Source: Pyrrhoderma lamaoense (lineage: Eukaryota > Basidiomycota > Agaricomycetes > Hymenochaetales > Hymenochaetaceae). From it: DNA of 64,000 nucleotides. The translations under genes and the position numbers were made by a program. Below are positions 38,234 to 49,999 of this stretch, piece after piece. A model generated the notes under the pieces. It saw only the letters and a list, made by a program, of their open reading frames with translations, was not told the DNA's origin and did no database searches. The stretch lies in assembly GCA_002794735.1 (NCBI GenBank), contig NBAZ01000002.1, positions 248,001 to 312,000 on the forward strand. Reading direction: 5' to 3'. Positions within the stretch are counted from its first letter, which is position 1. Each line of letters begins with the position of its first letter.

Positions 38234-39410
38234 TTGATATATTAATATAATACATCTGTCATATATTATTATATATTCGACCCCCTTCCCCCATCTCAAT
38301 TGATAGCGAGGGACAATGAGGTCCAGAACGAACGGACCCGAAAGAAAGCCTCTCGGAAATCCGGAGAGTGGTAGAGAAGAGAGAAGAGAGGGGAGAAGTA
38401 GGTAGAGGTAAGGGGGATTATGAAGCATGAAGCGAAAAAAAGGAGTACCGTACAGGTCGTTAGGGGTCACTCAGTTGTTCATTTAGTTGGTTAACCGTTT
38501 GTACACGTATATGTGTACATGAGTATCTGTATATGTGTTTTTGTGTATCTGTATAAGTGTATAACGCACAATCTTCCTGCCTCACTTGTTACCCGTTTCT
38601 TTCATCTGTACAACCAAGTTTTCCAACAATAAAAAATAATTGAAAAAAAGAAATAGATAGTTACCGTGCGTTACAATGAGTTGTCGCTCATCACGTATGG
38701 TAATGAACGAATTGACGAATGTCACTGTGAACTTACTATCAACAATAAAAAAGTACATTAATACATACAGCTCTCCCTGGTCGTTCAACTTACTGTAACC
38801 GTAGCTGTTGAAAAAATTGTTACAAAGTAAATTTATCGTACCGAGTAACCAAGTAGCCAAGTGGCCAAGTGGATATATGCATAACAATTTTAGCCCTGTT
38901 GATAACTTCTCGTTATTTGATTAGGTGATTTAAACGTGTATCTCCGATTTCGGAGTAGAAGAGTAAGGGAAGTAAGGAGTAGGGAAGTAAGGCAAAAAAG
39001 TGAGATTAGCATTAGCACTAGCATGAGCATACGCATTTCTAGGTAAACTTGTCTACTCTTACTATGTTAGTTTCCAGTTAACGAGCGTAAGAGACGTAAA
39101 GATATAAGTAAGTAAAATTAATTTACCGTTTTACCATCTTTACTCTTCCCCCTCAACATGCAACATCAAACCGGCATCCAGAAGAAATGAATAACTACCA
39201 TCACATCCATCCATCCATCATGATTAATAATTAAACATGATCACACATTCTTGACCTCATCCGCATCAATAGGGGGGTCAAAGTGGTAAAACTAGACGCC
39301 GGAAGGAAACCAAGCGTCCTAAAATAAAGATATAAAAAGAAGAAAGAAGAAGGAGATTGATAAAATACCGGAAGGGGTAGAGATGGAACGAAACCGAGTT
39401 GCATTGCATG

Positions 39411-39434
39411 TACATGTACGTACGTACGTACATA
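39411..39434. repeat. Self-complementary TACATG/GTAC repeat
   Basis: A run of GTAC units flanked by TACATG and CATATG words; the whole block is nearly its own reverse complement, so it can form a hairpin. Confidence 0.7.
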
Positions 39435-39729
39435 TGAAAAAAAATTCAATCATCTAGTCATCTTTCATCTTTTAATCTACGAGAGGAGCGCAAGAAATGA
39501 TAAGTAAGTAAATAAGAGGCAATGAAGTATGAGACCGATGACGTGAGGTTGGGTATACTGAGGAAAAAAGAAGGAAAAATATTGGAGAGTGGTGAGGTAT
39601 GATCCGAGAGACCCAGTGGGATAATTTGACGTTTAAAAAAATTGAGATGATTGATGCGACTGGGTAGACGGCTCGCCCTACCCCCCCTGTGAGTAATAGT
39701 CATAACGGAGTGGCCTAATCAAGTAATGT

Positions 39730-40080
39730 GGTTACGCTGGAGAGAGAGGCGAGAAGAGGTTATGGAGGAAGGGGTAGGGAAGCGAAGAAGGACCGGATGG
39801 GCGGAGGAGTCCGGGTGTATATGAATATATCTGGAGAAAAAGAAATAAAGAAAGAATAGAAAAAGAAAAAGAAAAAGGGAAAAAAAAGGAATATGAAATA
39901 GCAAGATAAAGAAACGAGAAGAGGGATGCCAATTGAGGATTAATGATATATAAAGGGTTAAGACAGAAATGAAAGTCGTGAGGGGAGGGAGAGAGAGGAG
40001 GCTGATTGGATGAGGAGAAGAGAGAGAATGAAATGAAATTAAAGGGAGAAGCTGGACAACGAGGGAGATTGAAGAGCACG
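39730..40080. other. Polypurine (+) / polypyrimidine (-) tract
   Basis: The + strand is almost all A and G for roughly 350 bases, with particularly pure AAAGAAA blocks at 39836-39900. In basidiomycetes CT-rich sense strands often mark transcription starts, so this could be a minus-strand promoter or leader, divergent from the F-box gene to the right. No coding frame is supported. Confidence 0.5.
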
Positions 40081-40390
40081 TTTGGGGGGGTCACGCTGGG
40101 TGACCGGTGAGCATGAGCAGGAAGGCCAATTGGGTGATAGAAGGGGCGTGTCTTCCGGGTGAGATGGACATCACCATATGCGCATATAATATACGTATAC
40201 GAAATAGAATGAGTCAGGGTCCCAAGTGGTGGTAGCCAGTGAGCGGACATGACATCGTCGCTGGCTGACAGTCGTGCACGGCGTGGATGAATCTGACTGG
40301 CTGGACCGATCGATCTGCCGTCAGACGGCCAGAACGATGGACGGACGCTGGCCGGCGCGTTGGGAGAGCATGGGGCAGAGAGCGAGAGAG

Positions 40391-40398
40391 TATATAAG
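40391..40398 (+). promoter_or_regulatory. TATA box of the TPR/F-box gene
   Basis: TATATAAG followed by CGG, 428 bases before the chosen ATG, with a CT-rich stretch (40490-40740) downstream that looks like a fungal leader and start-site region. Confidence 0.5.
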
Positions 40399-40818
40399 CG
40401 GGGGGATGAGTACGAGAGGAACGTCGGAAGACAGTCCGTCAGCCAATCAGAGCGCTGCATTCAAGCAACACAGCGACGGAGAACTCGCTCATCTCAATCT
40501 CTCTCAGCTCTCTCCCCAGCTTCTCTGCTCAAATATCACATTCTCCCCTGACTTCCCCCCCCCACACCACTTCGCCTCTCCTCTCCCTCTGCTCTCCCCT
40601 CCCTCCTCCGGTTGGTTTCTCCTTTACTCTTTCTGTTCTCCTTCTTCGCATTTCTCAATTTTTTTTTCTTATTTCTCTCTCTCCTCCTCCTCTCCTTCCC
40701 CCCTCGTTATGCCTCCTACTCACTCTCCTCACCAGCATCCTCCGCTTCTTCCTCACGTACAGCCCATTCGGCCCATTCGACTCCCAACCCTCACACTCAC
40801 CCGTATCCCCGCTCAGCA

Positions 40819-43598
40819 ATGTCCCACCCTCACTCCCATCCACACCATGAACCATCCAGACATTTCCCTCGCACAGCTATTCCCGTCACTTTATCCAATC
40901 AACAGCAGCAGTCAAAGGGAGACGTCATTAATCCTCGTATCCTCGATGCCTCAATACGTGATGTGACCGAACGCCTTTCCAATGAACAAAAAGCAGAGGT
41001 CCTCATACACGCTATGAACCTTCTCAAGCTCGCAAAGTACGTCTGGACAATCAATCAACTTTGTTCACTTCATTATACCTCTTTCCTTTTGTCCCCCTCC
41101 CTCAAAAAAACTGACTCTGTTCTCGCGTTTTCACCCCTCCAGTCCCTTCTCCCATCATATCGTAGAGAACGGTGTGCTTAGTTGTCTTCAAGCAGCAACC
41201 AAGCTCGGTACGCCCCAGCGCGTACAGGCCCTACTGCTCCGCGGCCGCGCCCGTCTTGCCGCGGGCAACATCCAAAAAGCCCGTCAAGGTCGGTGTCTTC
41301 TAACTCTCAATGTGTTTTGTCTTCCCTCTCTTCTCCCTTCGGTCGGCTTGTTGTCTCGTCTGACCCTTGCCTGTCCGCCGATCACACCACCTCTCCTCCC
41401 CGAATCTAGACTAAACTAGGCCTGATCCTGATAATCCGATTACTTTTACGTCTTATTGCTCTTTATTACTCTGGCTTCTCCCTCTCACATCTCCTTGTTT
41501 CTCTCTAATTAACTTACTCATCATTTCTCACTCTCCAGATCTACATCAAGTTCTTGAGCTTGTACCAGATCATGCGGTTGCAAAATCACTTCTTTCGATT
41601 CCCTCAAACGCGACTGCAACCGCAAAAGATGTATGTTTCTCCTTATTCGTGTCGTTTTTTTTAAATCAAGTACTCAGCTTGCAACTTTTTCCTTTGAAAA
41701 AAATCACACAGTCCCGATTATGGTCAATCGAGTCAGCCTCACGACGCCTGTCTCCTGAACTCTGGCGTCAAATAGCATTATTTTTACCCAGAAGAGACCT
41801 CAAAACACTCATGCAAATTCCCCATGTCCTCTCTCGCATCGCCTTTGAACTTGTTTTCCAGAGGGTAGACTTGCATATCGGGATATGCAAGTTGGCAGGT
41901 GAAGAACGGATTTATTCGTCTCCAGCCGCATCATCTCCTGCTTCTTCGGGCGGAGGAGGCAGCGGAGGTGCAGGAAGCGGGAGTGGAGGAAGCGGATCTG
42001 GGTGGCATTTTCACCATGATCATCCCGATCGACCAGGTTATCGATTGGAGATGCAACTCGCCCAACGCACAGCTGATATAATTGCTCGCATTGTGTTAGA
42101 TCCCCAATTTGCTAGACTCATTCGCACCGTTCGTATTAGTGCCGAGCGACATGACAAGTCTCAACACATGTCTTTCCGGTCGAACATGCTTGCCACAGCA
42201 ATCCCCAAACTCACTTCACTAAAAGAGGTGATATTTACCGGTTCAAATGATGTTTGGGCTAGATTGGCAGACGTCATAAGTCAGACACATCCAAGATTAG
42301 AGAGCCTAATCATCGAGCCTGAACATGATTCCGAGCCTGTACTTCCACACTTGACTCATCTAACCTCGTTTAAATGTGTACGCGATCACTCGACACATTC
42401 TCTTGCTCGTTTCCTCCAACAAAACAGGAGTACTCTTCGTAAACTGTGTCTTTGTGCATACTATGCTGCTTTCCCGCCTCCCCGACTGTTGCATTCGCAA
42501 ACTTGACGCACTTGGAGTTTGTAGGGACCGTACCCCCTGCTTCACCCGGGGAGGAGGTGCAGATGTACTTCAGCATATCTTTGCCGCTGCCCATCAATTA
42601 GAATCTTTGCGATTGAGTTTGGTACTCCTGGCACCTGTTTCGGAGGCATTTGAGAGGAACCAAGATGCTCTTCCACGATTGAGAAACTTTGGATTCAGAG
42701 CACTCGAAGGGGAGGTGGATTCTATAATGCAGGCGGTGCAGTAGGAAGCGCAAGTGCTGGAGGTGGGCAAGCAGCTGACCCTGCACTATTCCCAGCCATC
42801 ACGGAATTCTTGCGTGCACATCCAGACTTAGTGAGATTGGAACTGGAAGCATGCGGAGGAGAAGCTGCCCAGAAGGCTTACGGTTATGATGCGAGTGTAT
42901 TGGGTGTGCTTCCAACGCTGACAAAGTTAAGGCAATTAGCGGTAACAGTTACTAAAGATGTTAGTCCAGGGCTGTTTAGCTGGATCTTGCCTAGGGGATT
43001 GATGGCGCTTTTGTTGAGTGGCATCCCGCCTAGACGGAGCAGTTCGGGAATGGGTGGCTTGAGTGGAGGTGGGGTGGAAGGGTTCTTAGGAACAATGAAA
43101 AGTGGCATGCCACCGGGATTGAGATATCTGGCTATTTTAGGGCCTGTATATTCTACTTCAAGCTCTGGAAGTGGACCAATGATTTTGGGACCCGCGGGAT
43201 ACGACGAAGTTGCCATGCTTCAATTTGTAAAGAGCGTGGTTCCGAGGAGTGTGAGGCTCGTGAACGTTGGTGAAAGGTTTTTCACTGTCAGAAGGCGACC
43301 CTTGGGCCACGCCCATTCTTCGGTATCTCCAAGTGTCCATGGGGGATCACCAACACCGTCTAGTGCGGGAATGAGCCCTAGGGATACTCGCGAGTCTAGA
43401 GATTCCCGGGGGCCGGATTCACGCGACTCGCTGGGAAGAGAAGGAGGAGCGGTTGAAATTCTGGAAGAATGGCCTGAAAGGCGGGTCCTATTGCACGCTG
43501 AAGAATGGCTGGAAGCGCTCGGATGTGAAGACGCTCTCTGGGACGACTTTGCTCCGGAAAGCTATACTAGTAGTGGGTTTGGGCATGGGGGATTCTAG
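40819..43598 (+). CDS. TPR-like/F-box protein with leucine-rich C-terminal part
   Basis: Exons 40819-41036, 41143-41288, 41539-41630 and 41712-43598. The N-terminus is His/Pro-rich, then TPR-like helices (EQKAEVLIHAMNLLKLAK; LLRGRARLAAGNIQKARQ; DLHQVLELVPDHAVAKSLLS), then an F-box-like segment RRLSPELWRQIALFLPRRDL at about 41740. A Gly/Ser-rich loop at 41945-41998 and LRR-like helices follow (LTHLEFVG, LESLRLSL). F-box proteins recruit substrates to SCF ubiquitin ligases. Three single-base losses are inferred in exon 4: near 42487 (C run, before TVAFANLTHLEF), near 42575 (before AAAHQLESL) and near 42728 (before AGGAVGSASAGGG). Ends at 43598. The F-box call is by pattern only. Confidence 0.7.
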
Positions 43599-44906
43599 GT
43601 GGATTCATATTCTCCGGCCCCCGGTATATGGACTGGTGGTGATATGTTCGGCTATGAATGATAAGGGGTGAAGGACGTGGGTGTGTTTAATAAGTGGGTC
43701 CTATAGATATCGTGACAAGAGTGATGGAAGCGAGAGGAAGAAAAAATACTCTGGGATACGAAAACGATGAACTTTTAAAGAGGGACACTTTCGTGGTGAC
43801 GTACGGGGATGACGCTGAAATTGGGTAAGGCGTATCGTATCCTCCCTCTGCCTGCTCAATGGCATTCACCCCAGCGAGGTGACTTGACGTGCACAATTAA
43901 GCTTGTCATCAAATTTATGAATCTGTCAAACGTCGACTTGGCCCCGTTCAGAATTCTTCTCTCCCCTCCTTTGTCTCTATTTGCCGTTGTTATGACCCCC
44001 TCTCGATGTCCATTCACGTGGTTTCACTGGTTGTCTTGGTCTGTCTCTCCACTACTTGCACTTTCTCCGTCTCCCAAAGCGTTAAACTCCCCTCCTGGCT
44101 GGGACTATCTATATCTGCAGGCAGCATCTTCCTGATTTATTTTAACCTCGCTCTTTCCACCCTTTCTTTCCGCATGCATCCTCACCCATCCCTATTTTTT
44201 TGCATGGTAACATCAAACGATAACGAAATGTTTACGCCTGACTCTCGGCACTTGGTTCCATCAGTTTCTTCTTACTTTTATATTGGTTCACTGTTTTCCT
44301 TGTTTAAGATCCCACACGCTATTTTCTTATCGACTTTTTAAACCATCTCTGGGCAATTCTACCTCATCAACTCTTATTGCTTTGCTTTGTCTGTACTTGA
44401 TTGACTCCAATATGTTCCTTTCCTCTATGGTCTCGAAACTACCTCATTCTCCCCTCTCCTCACTCTCTCGCGTATCCCTAATTGATCTTTATTCTCTCCG
44501 TATGTTCCTCAACCCTTTTTTCTGTATGCCTTTTTGCGGCCTCTCTCTGCTAATACCACATCTCCCCTCGATTTCTCTTCGCTCTCTCTTCTTTTTTTTA
44601 TCATTTTTTACTATTGTCGTGTTGACTTTTTTGTCTATGGTATACTGTATCTATCTAAACATACATCCCTCCTAGCTTGTTACTCAATCGGGTTTTTCTT
44701 CCTCTCTCACATACACACTTCAATCTAAACGACCGTCTTATCGCAAGCTACCCTTTTTTTCTTGCCCATATCTGCCTTGTCAGCATCATCTATCCGACGA
44801 CGACGAGATATGATACACGACTTATGAATCACAAAGAAGAAACATAATAAATAAAATTTGAGGGGCTTCTTTACTCTTTTTTTTTCTAACCTCTTTTTTC
44901 ATCTTT

Positions 44907-44954
<48 letters not shown>

Positions 44955-46269
44955 ACTTTCCAGTTTCTATCTCTTTTTTCTTTAACTAAAAAAAAGTCTG
45001 GTATTCGTTTGATAATCAACTTAGAGTGTACATAAAAAAAATCACCTATACACACACACACACATCCACATACAAAAAGAAAAGAAAAGAAAAGCACGTC
45101 GGGGATAAACTCGATACTTCACCCGTTTTTTTTTTTAATTTTGTATTTTTGTAAGAAAGAAGAAAGAAGGAAAGGAAGAGAAAAGGGGGGGTCGTTGATA
45201 AAGTTAAGGTTTAATATCAATAAGTGAGGGTTCTTTGCGGATAAAGTCTCAAACAGTACAAAATGCGGTTTAAAACAGCCTAGAAAAGAGCACTAAGATG
45301 CGGTTCTGATTTTTTACTTGGAGGTTTGGAGGTCACTTGGGGGATCAACTTTTTAATCAGAAGGAAGTAGCGGTGTAATAGAGTACACACTGAAAAATAA
45401 CGAAAAGTAACACGAAAATATGAAGAGAGGAGGAAGGGGAGTTATAGATCTACCACCCAAGGGAGGAAAGAACTTGAAATAATAAAGAGAAGAATTAAGC
45501 ATTTTCTCTCTCTTTTTTTCTTTCTACTAATACTCCGAAGTTGAGGCATGTAAATGATGTGGGCTCTGTAAATCTGTAGATCTATCATTTTTTTTCTCTC
45601 ATTCTATATCTACCCGAGGAAAGAGAGAGTTGAAGTTGTTATCTGATAAATATTTAGGTATACTTTCCAGGTTTGGCCTCAGTAGCATAGTAGAGGAGCG
45701 GGAGAGATGGAAAATAGGTGACCTGACCTTGCCTCGTTGTACATGTACAACGGTATAACGTACTCATACAACAAAACTCGTGTATCGTCTTGTTTTTATT
45801 AATTTGATCCGGAGCACGACGGCCCCGTTAAGAAATAAGAAGGGGATGGAGAAGATGAGGAAGAAATATGTGTGTGTGGGGGTACGGACATAGGTCGTTA
45901 GTACATACAATATATATATATATTATTACATATTAGGAAGATGATAATCAAAGCTTAGGTATCGAACAAAGCGACAATGATACATGCAGACAAATGAGCG
46001 GATAGAAGATGGTATTGTTCTTTAATCAAGTTGAGAATCATGGGAATAAGATGATTAAAACAAGTAAGCAAAAAAAGAACAAATAGAATCACCAACAACC
46101 CACAAGAAAGTATGGTTGCCGAAAAAGAGAGAAAGAGGGAAGGGGATAGTACTAACTAAACACTTTTCTTTGTTCACTTGACACAAGAAAACAGTCACTC
46201 AGCTAAGGATAAAAATGTGACTTTTCCGTCTCCTTCCTTTCTCCTTTAGCCAAATCCCTAATTAGATCT
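43599..46269. other. Intergenic region with CT microsatellite
   Basis: About 2.7 kb without a supportable gene. From 43950 to 44990 the + strand is pyrimidine-rich; its open frames (Phe/Leu/Ser-rich) are artefacts of that composition. The remainder is purine/AT-rich. It lies between the 3' end of the TPR/F-box gene and the 3' end of the next F-box gene (convergent). Confidence 0.6.
44911..44952. repeat. (TC)n microsatellite
   Basis: About twenty uninterrupted TC units, flanked by T-rich sequence; no coding frame supported on either strand. Confidence 0.95.
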
Positions 46270-47496
46270 TCATATTTCCTGTTCCCAAGAATGAACAAAG
46301 TCCCACATCCGTCGGTATTCGAATTCGATGCTATTTTCTTCACATATCTCTCGTAGATCCTTCCACATATCAAAGGTCATCCAACCTGATAACCAAAAGC
46401 GTTTTAACTTTTGCGTGTTATGCGATCTCTCATTACCGACGATTAAACTGGTAGCCGTATCTTCACCAGAATTATGGGTATGTGGAGAAGAAGATGTCGC
46501 TAGAAGAGAGAGTAGACTAGACCTCAGCTCGGCCGCGACTGACATGACCTCATGACTAGTTATATTATATCTAAAGTCAGCAAGCTGAGGGAAATATTTG
46601 GGAGAAAGAGCAATAGAGGCAGGAATAGAGGCAGAATCGGTTGCTAGTTTTTTTACGGAAGGAAATTCTGGGAAGGTTATAGTTGATCGATCGACAAGAG
46701 GAATAAAGGTGTTGAACTTGAATTCTTCGAGACTGTCAAACCAAGCTGGAGTACGGAGATAGTTGAGAAAATTCCAAGGAGTTGAAACCATGATCCGGAT
46801 TTTGCATAAGGGTGCATTAAGACATGAAAAAAAGAAAGCGTCATGTTCTTTTGGGATAGTGATATCCAGTCGTCGGAGAGAAGGGCAATTGATAGGCATT
46901 ACGTTTCCAGAAACAAAATCTATCTCTGGACGTGTCCTTCGACCGACCAGGTTCTTGTACCCCAAATCACTAGGATTATTTTTTCCTATTATAGGGAAAC
47001 TGAGTTCCAAGAATTCCAGTCTAAGCCACTCACGTGGATAACCGCCATCGGTGAAAAACAGTTTTCCGGGGCTCAAAGAGGAGCTCGAGTCATTCACTGT
47101 AAGTTTCTTCAAAGTACCACACAAAGCCGTCAAGTTCATGCATATGGAATCCGAATAATCTCCATCTACATCATCCAAAAGAAGCGATAGTTCGTCAACA
47201 TTCGTGCACAGTCCGAGAAGGCTTGAGCAAATTCGAGAGTTCTCCATGGACACTTTGAGAGAAAGGCACCGGACATGTTTTGTTAAGCGATCATTGTTGG
47301 ACAGGGTCCTATGAATACGATAGTCTCGTGCGACACCACTCCTGAACTCGACATCATGATATAGAGCACGTTCTGCGGACTGTGACCAAGTCCTCGAAAC
47401 CAGAAGAGAAGAAAGTAGAGAAGGCTTAGAGTCAGATGATAGACGGACGAACTCAAGGATATCGTCAACTAGTTCTTGGGGCAATTGAGCTGCCAT
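46270..47496 (-). CDS. F-box domain protein, single exon
   Basis: An uninterrupted 408-residue frame starting at the ATG at 47496. The F-box lies at the very N-terminus: LPQELVDDILEFVRL, then SLLVSRTWSQSAERALYHDVEF. The rest is an irregular leucine-rich region (VRCLSLKVS, LDELSLLLDD-like, FLELSFPIIG) of the kind used to bind substrates. Agaricomycetes carry many fast-evolving F-box genes with this layout. It presumably joins SCF ubiquitin ligases through Skp1; the target is unknown. No frame break or intron is needed. Confidence 0.85.
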   Translation of the reverse strand: MAAQLPQELVDDILEFVRLSSDSKPSLLSSLLVSRTWSQSAERALYHDVEFRSGVARDYRIHRTLSNNDRLTKHVRCLSLKVSMENSRICSSLLGLCTNVDELSLLLDDVDGDYSDSICMNLTALCGTLKKLTVNDSSSSLSPGKLFFTDGGYPREWLRLEFLELSFPIIGKNNPSDLGYKNLVGRRTRPEIDFVSGNVMPINCPSLRRLDITIPKEHDAFFFSCLNAPLCKIRIMVSTPWNFLNYLRTPAWFDSLEEFKFNTFIPLVDRSTITFPEFPSVKKLATDSASIPASIALSPKYFPQLADFRYNITSHEVMSVAAELRSSLLSLLATSSSPHTHNSGEDTATSLIVGNERSHNTQKLKRFWLSGWMTFDMWKDLREICEENSIEFEYRRMWDFVHSWEQEI

Positions 47497-48950
47497 GATT
47501 CAGTGGTTGAGGGTAAGGTTGGCTAATCACTGCTGACAGGGAAAAAATATAGTGCTTAGAACGCGTCGGGTACAAAAAAGAATTGATTTACCTATTGTAA
47601 CCAACGATATACAGGGGAAAGGGCGCCCCTTGGCGGGCGTCGGGTGAGAGTTTAAGGGCAGGTAAGAGTGGTAGAGATAACGAACTAAAGTTAGATTCCC
47701 TGGAGATAAGAATAATGGAATTCAAATTGTGATCGTGGAACTTTGAATCCATTTCTATCCTTCATTTTTTTTCTTAAACGGCATTCAACTCCGAAACATA
47801 CATGGGTTGAATAGTTTTTCATTGTTTTATTCGTAACAAGTGCATTGTTGTTGTTGATACGACATAAGACATAGTCAAGATTCGGAAACTTATCTTTCTG
47901 CCTATCATGACACACTATCACCTGACCGCGAACGGTTGTTACGTAATTTATCGTTACTGGTCTTTTGAAACTAACAACTAATCACAGTACTCTGATGTTA
48001 CACACGTAAACATTATTGTATGCTACTTTTGCGAAGCGTGAGTGTTCGATTGGTGCTAGATAAGTTACAGATATATAAAGCTTAGATTTCTGTGTGTTAT
48101 CGCCTTTCCTTTCTCACCGCTACCATGGCGCTGATTACCTGGAAAAGAGTGGTCAGGTACAATAGAAATTCTCAGTCTCAAGAAACCAAATAAAGGTTCA
48201 GACGGCTTTGAATAACACAGAATACTGAGAGCACAACTTAATAAGATAACGTGCACACGCCTGCAGCACTATACCAAATCTTTCAAGATCTAACGAATCA
48301 AATATTTTCAGTTTGCTTACTATTAGTTATGATTATGAGAGAATAATGACTATATGTTTTTACGGCATTGAATTATCACGATCAACATAAACATAAACCG
48401 TAAAACGAAAGAACCTGCATAGGCTTTTTTGTCTTTCTTCTTCTAATTCTCCCAACTCTCTTCACAGTTTCTTTGACTAATCTCGGAAGAATATTGATTG
48501 CGTTGTCTTCCGTTTGTCTGTCTTCCTTCGAAATCTCTTCTCACGTTTTCATGTTCATGATACTTTACTTTCGGATTCTTTACATACGTATATTACAGGG
48601 TCCTTCTAGCCAAACTTATGCCGCCGGTTCGTATCTCAGGGACAAATATCAAAAGCCAAGATTGAACTCCCAAGCCCAAAAAACACAAGCCATAGATTTT
48701 TTTTCTCTCAGATACGTCACCTTTTCTTTCCCTAACATTGAGATTTCTTTCCACATTTTTCTCAGGGTAAGCCTCGGGTCATCTCTCCATCAGTAAGAAC
48801 CTGTATATGTATATCTGTTGATTGTCCCTCATCTGAGATGGATAGACAGATAGGGTTGAATCCATCATCCGGGTTCATTAGAAGATATTGAGGAGTCTGG
48901 AAGCTTGGATAGTTATATACATCTCTAATGTGCCTGTGACTTTTCCCTTT
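47497..48950. other. Intergenic region upstream of F-box gene
   Basis: Promoter side of the F-box gene followed by AT-rich sequence. Short frames at 48473-48796 look unlike coding and I could not build a spliced gene from them, though they may belong to the unrecognised + strand gene that becomes readable near 48960. Confidence 0.4.
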
Positions 48951-48956
48951 CACTAC

Positions 48957-49240
48957 GTTCGCTGACCTGGGAAGAGACGGCGATTCGAGCATGTGAAGCA
49001 CAGTATCGTAAAGGACAATTCTCTGTTACGAGAAGAGAACCGAACGTTGCTGCTTTAGAAGAACGCCAACGGCGTCTTCAGAGCTTGAATTAAGGCGCTT
49101 AAAGTTGACCAACAAAGATTTTATGAGCACGCTTTTGGTTGTTTTTTCACTTCTAAAGGCTACAGCATGGTCGCGCCACCCATAGGTATTGAACAGCTCA
49201 GGGACACGATCCGAGACCTCCAAAGGTTAATAGAGGTGAA
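48957..49240 (+). CDS. Unrecognised coding-like exons (partial)
   Basis: The + strand reads SLTWEETAIRACEAQYRKGQ, then TRREPNVAALEERQRRLQS near 49075, and after a frame change at about 49085 continues LRRLKVDQQRFYEHAFG, then PPIGIEQLRDTIRDLQRLIE to about 49240. The amphipathic, charged, coiled-coil-like character in two frames that join end to end looks like real coding sequence with one indel or a missed intron. I do not recognise the family and cannot place start or stop. The minus strand is also partly open here, so the strand call is moderate. Confidence 0.35.
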
Positions 49241-49999
49241 AAGGGATAAGTGATACTATTACCTTCGAAATGGTAGCCGAGTCTCAGGCTTTGGTACGAA
49301 AGAAGAGGAAGTTCGTCGGTGATTTTATTTAAGACTAGATCGGAAGTTCCTTCTTCTGAAAGACTCAATGGTTGATTCAGCTCCCCGTTACCCACAGGTT
49401 GAGGATAGGACAGTCGTCAACTATTTAAGATTAACTTCTCGTTTATACTGAGAAGTTCTAGAAGTACTGATAATCAGATGGATCGAAAAATCTGAATGGT
49501 GATTATATTTAGAAACTTTGACAGTACCCAAAGTAAAATTCCCTAGTCTTAAAGTATTCAGGCCCAACGATCATCGTTTAGTTCCAACTCATGAGTAAGC
49601 GAGCGTAAAGAAGTCTGCATATAATTCTTAAGAACTTACGGATTGTAAGATACCTTCCTCCCGCTAGATGGGATCTTGAGGCTATGATAGAGACAAAGAT
49701 CTCACATTTTAGTAGAAAAGGCTCAGACTCAATACAGCCATAATATCTCTTAAAGCGAGGCAACAAACCTTGCTGCAGCAGATAGGAAGCTCACGCACCC
49801 AGTCGTGAATCTGATGATGAACAGAGATAAGTGAAATTCCAACTTTAGAATCCCTTCCCCTTCTTTTCACTTACCTCCGTTTCCCTTACTCTGCCTATTA
49901 CTAGTAGAGAATACTAGATATGTTTGCTTCGTTAACCTAGAATGGGTAAACAATTCAGTCTTCGAAAATCTTGGATTTATCTCCGCTGATAAATGGTAA
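49241..49999. other. Uncertain region
   Basis: Between two coding-like blocks on the + strand. It may hold introns or degenerate exons of the same gene, but no frame is convincing; a 65-residue minus-strand frame (49198-49395) is also plausible-looking. Confidence 0.3.

Larger units (their letters stand above)
34286..40390. other. Large gene-free, simple-sequence-rich region
   Basis: About 6 kb without a supportable coding exon in an otherwise gene-dense window. It holds a poly-G run (about 35162-35176), GATA/GATG repeats near 35230, AAC/ACA repeats near 37981-38060, a TGTATATTC repeat near 38196-38230, TACG/GTAC repeats near 39410-39434 and long purine-rich stretches. Open frames here are low-complexity. 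It may be regulatory or contain noncoding transcripts. Confidence 0.6.

Noticed and set aside
39732..40460. 242-residue minus-strand open frame
   Set aside because: Its Ser/Pro/Phe-rich content follows from the polypyrimidine strand; no domain or codon-like pattern.
40274..40966. 230-residue + strand open frame overlapping the start of the TPR/F-box gene
   Set aside because: It is in another frame than the spliced gene and is proline/serine low complexity from CT-rich leader DNA.
43809..44728. Hydrophobic Phe/Leu/Ser-rich open frames suggesting membrane proteins
   Set aside because: They arise in all three + frames from a T/C-rich stretch and have no start or splice support.
44822..45097. 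Arg/Glu dipeptide-repeat open frame on the minus strand
   Set aside because: It is the translation of the TC microsatellite.
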